Shown here: positions 12,462 through 12,672 of the stretch, piece after piece
Layout of the letters: each line of letters starts with the position of its first letter
Numbering within the stretch: position 1 is the stretch's first letter
The notes under the pieces: model-generated
Seen by the model: only the letters and a program-made list of their open reading frames with translations
What the model was told of the DNA's origin: nothing
Databases searched by the model: none
Assembly: GCA_023387695.1 (NCBI GenBank)
Contig: JAEWHT010000227.1
Location: 1 to 12,672 of the forward strand
Length of the DNA: 12,672 bases
DNA from: Pseudomonadota bacterium
GTDB taxonomy: Bacteria; Pseudomonadota; Alphaproteobacteria; Rhizobiales; Xanthobacteraceae
Reading direction: 5' to 3'
Made by a program: the position numbers and the translations under genes

Positions 12462-12672
12462 ATGGCCGGCAACGAGCAAATGGACCAGGATGCGATTGCC
12501 GCCCAATGGGAGGCATCGCTCGATTCCGAGGATCCCGCGGAGGCCGCAAAGGCCGCTGCAGAAAACGAACTATCGGAGACCATGGCCCTGCAATGGGCGG
12601 CCATGGTCGAGGACGGCAGCCGCGATCTCGGCACCGGCAAGAACTCCGGCGAACGGGTGCTGTCGCAAGAGG
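12462..12672 (+). CDS. fliM: FliM, flagellar motor switch protein (5' end only)
   Basis: Open to the window edge; 70 codons are visible from ATG 12462. The last visible residues, GERVLSQE, are the start of the conserved FliM N-terminal motif (LSQdEIDsLL), which in E. coli binds phosphorylated CheY and lies at the very start of the protein. Here it is preceded by about 63 residues, acidic and Ala-rich, containing two similar segments: DAIAAQWEASLDSED and ETMALQWAAMVEDG. The ribosome site is unclear; GGAAGG at 12441-12446 is too far, and an internal ATG at 12480 is an alternative. FliM forms the middle of the switch complex (C ring) that sets rotation direction. The order after fliL is as in Caulobacter. 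Confidence 0.88.
   Translation, partial: MAGNEQMDQDAIAAQWEASLDSEDPAEAAKAAAENELSETMALQWAAMVEDGSRDLGTGKNSGERVLSQE

Noticed and set aside
1..12672. CRISPR arrays, tRNA or rRNA genes, transposases, phage genes
   Set aside because: I saw no regularly spaced repeats of CRISPR type, no tRNA cloverleaf, and no mobile-element proteins in the plausible reading frames.

Overview
The window is high-GC alphaproteobacterial DNA, most likely Bradyrhizobium or a close Rhizobiales relative. The evidence is the Caulobacter-like flagellar gene set (flaF, fliX, flgI with a muramidase-less flgJ/cheL, an flbY/FlgN-like gene, the order flgF-flgG-flgA-flgH, and fliL-fliM), the alphaproteobacterial form of DksA with one zinc-site cysteine, and a palindromic intergenic repeat of a type I associate with Bradyrhizobium and Rhodopseudomonas. 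Species assignment is inference.

Layout. Positions 1-533 (+) hold the end of flaF and an unrecognised small gene. Positions 546-905 (-) hold a FlaG-like gene. Positions 1065-3096 form a minus-strand operon, flgI > flgJ (cheL) > flbY/flgN-like. A divergent regulatory region (3097-3378) separates it from fliX (+, 3379-3792). Positions 3817-7804 are mostly not structural flagellar genes: an HxlR-family regulator divergent from an NAD(P)-binding oxidoreductase, dksA with its own promoter and a strong terminator, a PhyH-type dioxygenase, and a 2-keto-4-pentenoate hydratase-family enzyme. A palindromic repeat and an operon terminator follow (7820-8001). Positions 8061-11545 form the minus-strand operon flgF > flgG > flgA > flgH. 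A second divergent regulatory region (11546-11930) leads to fliL and the start of fliM (+).

How the genes work together. FlgF and FlgG form the rod, FlgI the P ring with its chaperone FlgA, and FlgH the L ring. FlgJ is the rod-assembly factor, and the FlgN-like protein is a probable export chaperone. FliL and FliM belong to the stator/motor and switch. FlaF controls flagellin synthesis. FliX is, in Caulobacter, the partner of the sigma-54 activator FlbD.

The most interesting signal is regulatory. The two divergent intergenic regions share one layout: a sigma-54 -24/-12 promoter facing the flgI or flgF operon, then an FlbD/ftr-like CGGCAGATTTT element, then a CtrA-like GTTAAC box facing fliX or fliL. 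The distance between the sigma-54 element and the GTTAACCAT core is nearly the same in both (129-130 bp). The flgF-fliL copy also carries an imperfect tandem duplication of the ftr-like and CtrA-like parts. I found no evidence of a new defence, mobile or biosynthetic system.
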